Origin: Gemmatimonadota bacterium
Lineage (GTDB): Bacteria > Gemmatimonadota > Gemmatimonadetes > Longimicrobiales > RSA9
DNA length: 7,554 nt
Direction of reading: 5' to 3'
NCBI GenBank assembly: GCA_016207445.1
Contig: JACQPS010000253.1
Coordinates: 1 to 7,554, forward strand
Every line of letters starts with the position of its first letter. Positions within the stretch are counted from its first letter, which is position 1. The notes below the pieces were generated by a model. That model was not told where the DNA came from. It did not search any database and was given only the letters and a program-made list of their open reading frames with translations. Below are positions 5,436 through 7,554 of the stretch, piece after piece. Position numbers and translations under genes: made by a program.

Positions 5436-7544
5436 TCACACCTCCCCGGCCAGTTGGAAATCGATCTTACGCTCTTCCAGGTTCACGCCGGCCACGCGCA
5501 CCCGCACCCGCTGCCCGAGCTGGAGCCGTCGGCGCGTGTGCTCTCCCACCAGCGCGTACTGCTCTTCGAGGTGGGCGTAGTAGTCGTCATCCAGCGAGCT
5601 CACGTGCACCAGCCCCTCGACGAAGAAGGTATCCAGGAGCACGAAGCAGCCGAAGGACGTGACGCCGCTGATCGTGCCGGCGAACTCCTCCCCCAGGTGG
5701 CGCTGCATGAACTCGACCTTCTTCAGGTCGATGCTGTCTCGTTCCGCCTCGACCGCCACCCGCTCGCGCTCGCTGGCGATGCGGGCGATCGTCGGCAGCA
5801 CGTGCTCCGCCCACTCGGCTGGCACAGCTTCCTCCTCGAGGAAGGCGCGCGCGCACAGCCGGTGCACGATCAGGTCGGGGTAGCGCCGGATCGGCGAGGT
5901 GAAGTGCGTGTAGTGGTGCGCCGCCAGGCCGAAGTGCCCCAGGTTCTCCGGGCTGTAGCGGGCCTGTTTCATGGAGCGGAGCACGATCGTGGAGACCAGG
6001 TTCTCCTCGGGCCGGCCCCTGACCCGCTCCAGGAGCCGCTGCAAATCCTTGGGCGTGGCCTGCCCGCGCGTGCCCAGCCGGAGCCCGAACGGGCCGACGA
6101 ACTCGCGCAGCTGCTCGATGCGCGTGTCGTCCGGTGGCTCGTGGATGCGGTAGAGAAGCGGGACGCGCCTGCGCGCGGCCTGCCGCGCGATCGTCTCATT
6201 GGCCAGCAGCATGAAGTCCTCGATCAAGCGGTGGCTCTCGAGGCGCAGCACGCGCTGGATGTCCGTGGGCTCGCCCTGGGTGTTGAGAACGACGCGTGCC
6301 TCGGGCAGGTCGAAGTCCAGGCTCCCGCGCGCCTCGCGGCTGGCGCGCAGCGCTCGGCTGATGGAGAGGAGCTGACGCAGGGCGCGGTCCGTCTCGGCCT
6401 CGATACTCCTGGTCCCGTCGAGTACGGCCTGCGCGTCGTCGTACGAGAGACGGTGCCGGCTGCGAATCACGCTGCGCACCAGCTCGTGGCCATGGAGTTT
6501 GCCGTCCTCGGCCACCGTCAGGAGGAGGGACAGGGCGAGCCGGTCCTGGTCGGGCCGCAGCGAGCACAGGTCGGAGGAGAGCGCTTCGGGCAGCATCGGC
6601 ACGACGCGGTCCACCAGATAGACGCTGGTGCCGCGCCGCAGCGCTTCCGCGTCGAGCGCGCTCCCCTCCTGCACGTAGCAGGCAACGTCCGCGATGTGGA
6701 CGCCGACCTGCCAGAGGCCCCCCGTCGCGCGCTCGATCGACAGCGCGTCGTCGTGGTCCTTGGCATCGGCCGGATCGATCGTGAAGATCAGGCGGTCCCG
6801 CAAGTCGGTGCGGCCCCGCAGGTCCTGGCGGAGAATCCCGCGTTTCCGGATCCGTTCCGCTTCCCCTTCGACCTCGCCGGGAAACTCGACCGGGAGCTCG
6901 TGTCCGTAGATGACGGCCAGCACGTCCACACCCGGCATTCCCAGCCGCCCGAGCACGCGCTCGATCTCGCCGGCCGGGCCGAGGTGCTCGTCGCCCCAGG
7001 AAGACACGCGCACCACCACCATGTCGCCGTCCTGGGCGCCTCCTTCCTGGCCGGGAGGAACGAAGACGTCACGGACGAGCTTCGGGTCCTCGGGGACAAC
7101 GAAGCCGAAGTTGCGGGCCGGGTGATAGGTACCGACGATGGTCTCACGCGCACGTTCCAGCACCTTGATGATGCGCCCCTCCTGCCGCTGCCCACGGCGC
7201 CGCCGCTCGACGCGCGCGACCACGCGGTCGCCGTCCAGGGCGGAACCGAGCTCGGTGGCGGAGACGTAGAGGTCGCCAGCGCCGTCCTCCGGAATCACGA
7301 AACCGGCGCCGCTACGGATGGTCTGCAGACGCCCGACGATGAGGTTGATCTTTTCGGGAGCGGCGAAGCGCTGGCCCTTCACGCGGTAGAGGACGCCCTC
7401 GTCTTCGAGGTGCTGGAGCAAATCACGGAAGGCGTGATAGTCCGCCGTGGCGACGTCGAGCGCCTGGGCGAGCTCCTTGGCTTTCAGCGGACGCCCCGCC
7501 ACGTTCCGCAGGTGCTCGACGATCCGCTCCGGGCTGACCGGCAC
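5436..7544 (-). CDS. rnr: Ribonuclease R (RNB-family 3'-5' exoribonuclease)
   Basis: RNase R degrades RNA from the 3' end one nucleotide at a time, including structured RNA, in mRNA and rRNA turnover. The protein is 702 residues, shorter than E. coli RNase R (813). The domain order is standard: an N-terminal winged-helix region (about 3-60), two cold-shock-type OB folds (about 66-138 and 139-205, with GAGFVIPED and NFGFVVPED), the RNB catalytic domain (about 245-575) and a C-terminal S1 domain (about 618-698, GTISGVTSFGCFV). The catalytic acidic cluster DPADAKDHDDA has D257, D263, D265 and D266 in place. The late RNB signature HFTSPIRRYPDLIVHR is at 547-562. The protein stops right after the S1 domain (DFQLAGEV), without the lysine-rich tail seen in E. 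coli. The GTG start at 7544 has GGAGG 4 bases upstream. An in-frame start beyond the window edge cannot be fully excluded, but the N-terminus already fits the family. The stop is TGA. Confidence 0.96.
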   Translation of the reverse strand: MPVSPERIVEHLRNVAGRPLKAKELAQALDVATADYHAFRDLLQHLEDEGVLYRVKGQRFAAPEKINLIVGRLQTIRSGAGFVIPEDGAGDLYVSATELGSALDGDRVVARVERRRRGQRQEGRIIKVLERARETIVGTYHPARNFGFVVPEDPKLVRDVFVPPGQEGGAQDGDMVVVRVSSWGDEHLGPAGEIERVLGRLGMPGVDVLAVIYGHELPVEFPGEVEGEAERIRKRGILRQDLRGRTDLRDRLIFTIDPADAKDHDDALSIERATGGLWQVGVHIADVACYVQEGSALDAEALRRGTSVYLVDRVVPMLPEALSSDLCSLRPDQDRLALSLLLTVAEDGKLHGHELVRSVIRSRHRLSYDDAQAVLDGTRSIEAETDRALRQLLSISRALRASREARGSLDFDLPEARVVLNTQGEPTDIQRVLRLESHRLIEDFMLLANETIARQAARRRVPLLYRIHEPPDDTRIEQLREFVGPFGLRLGTRGQATPKDLQRLLERVRGRPEENLVSTIVLRSMKQARYSPENLGHFGLAAHHYTHFTSPIRRYPDLIVHRLCARAFLEEEAVPAEWAEHVLPTIARIASERERVAVEAERDSIDLKKVEFMQRHLGEEFAGTISGVTSFGCFVLLDTFFVEGLVHVSSLDDDYYAHLEEQYALVGEHTRRRLQLGQRVRVRVAGVNLEERKIDFQLAGEV

Positions 7545-7548
7545 GTTA

Positions 7549-7553
7549 CCTCC
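7549..7553 (-). promoter_or_regulatory. rnr ribosome-binding site
   Basis: GGAGG (extended as CGGAGGT) lies 4 bases before the GTG at 7544. It supports GTG, rather than a later codon, as the rnr start. The promoter is outside the window. Confidence 0.7.
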
Positions 7554-7554
7554 G

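Noticed and set aside
1..7554. Defence island, CRISPR array, insertion sequence, tRNA/rRNA or phage genes
   Set aside because: None is supported: the genes are mainly housekeeping, and no repeat-spacer pattern, transposase, terminal repeats with target duplication, or tRNA-like fold was found by eye.

Overview
This window is a compact, high-GC bacterial chromosomal segment. Every gene I can support lies on the minus strand, so the biological reading order runs from high to low coordinates. The genes are: ribonuclease R (rnr); a receiver-like/GGDEF protein; an MJ0042-type zinc-ribbon protein; peptide chain release factor 2 (prfB, with its programmed +1 frameshift); lysyl-tRNA synthetase (lysS); and the N-terminal two thirds of a LolC/LolE-type ABC transporter permease that runs off the left edge.

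Organism: the high GC, GTG starts, TGA at all five visible stops, sigma70-like promoters (TTGACA-17-TAGTTT and TTGCCC-17-TATATT), FCB-group-like features in LysS (the MDRTHNPEFT motif 2 loop and the VNPEVREVF stretch) and the zinc-ribbon protein together suggest a Gram-negative relative of the FCB group, most plausibly Gemmatimonadota. This is inference from remembered family patterns, not a search result. A LolC/E-type permease fits a cell with an outer membrane.

Layout, in reading order. (1) 7544-5436: rnr, complete, with a strong RBS at the window edge. (2) 5388-3774: a two-gene unit with its own near-consensus promoter. A GGDEF protein with a degenerate receiver domain overlaps the zinc-ribbon gene by four bases (ATGA). 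(3) 3727-980: the prfB-lysS operon, with a promoter, a GC-rich leader hairpin just before the Shine-Dalgarno sequence, the in-frame UGA frameshift autoregulation site, and lysS starting 10 bases after the prfB stop. (4) 979-844: an intergenic gap almost filled by a long imperfect inverted repeat built of TCGGGC-like hexamers. (5) 843-1: the permease.

Most of the content is housekeeping: RNA decay, translation termination, tRNA charging and probably lipoprotein export. The parts least explained by known biology are the GGDEF/zinc-ribbon pair, the conserved-looking C-terminal domain of the zinc-ribbon protein, the prfB leader hairpin, the UGA-A (rather than UGA-C) frameshift context, and the hexamer hairpin with G-quadruplex potential. 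I see no defence system, CRISPR array, insertion sequence, tRNA or rRNA.
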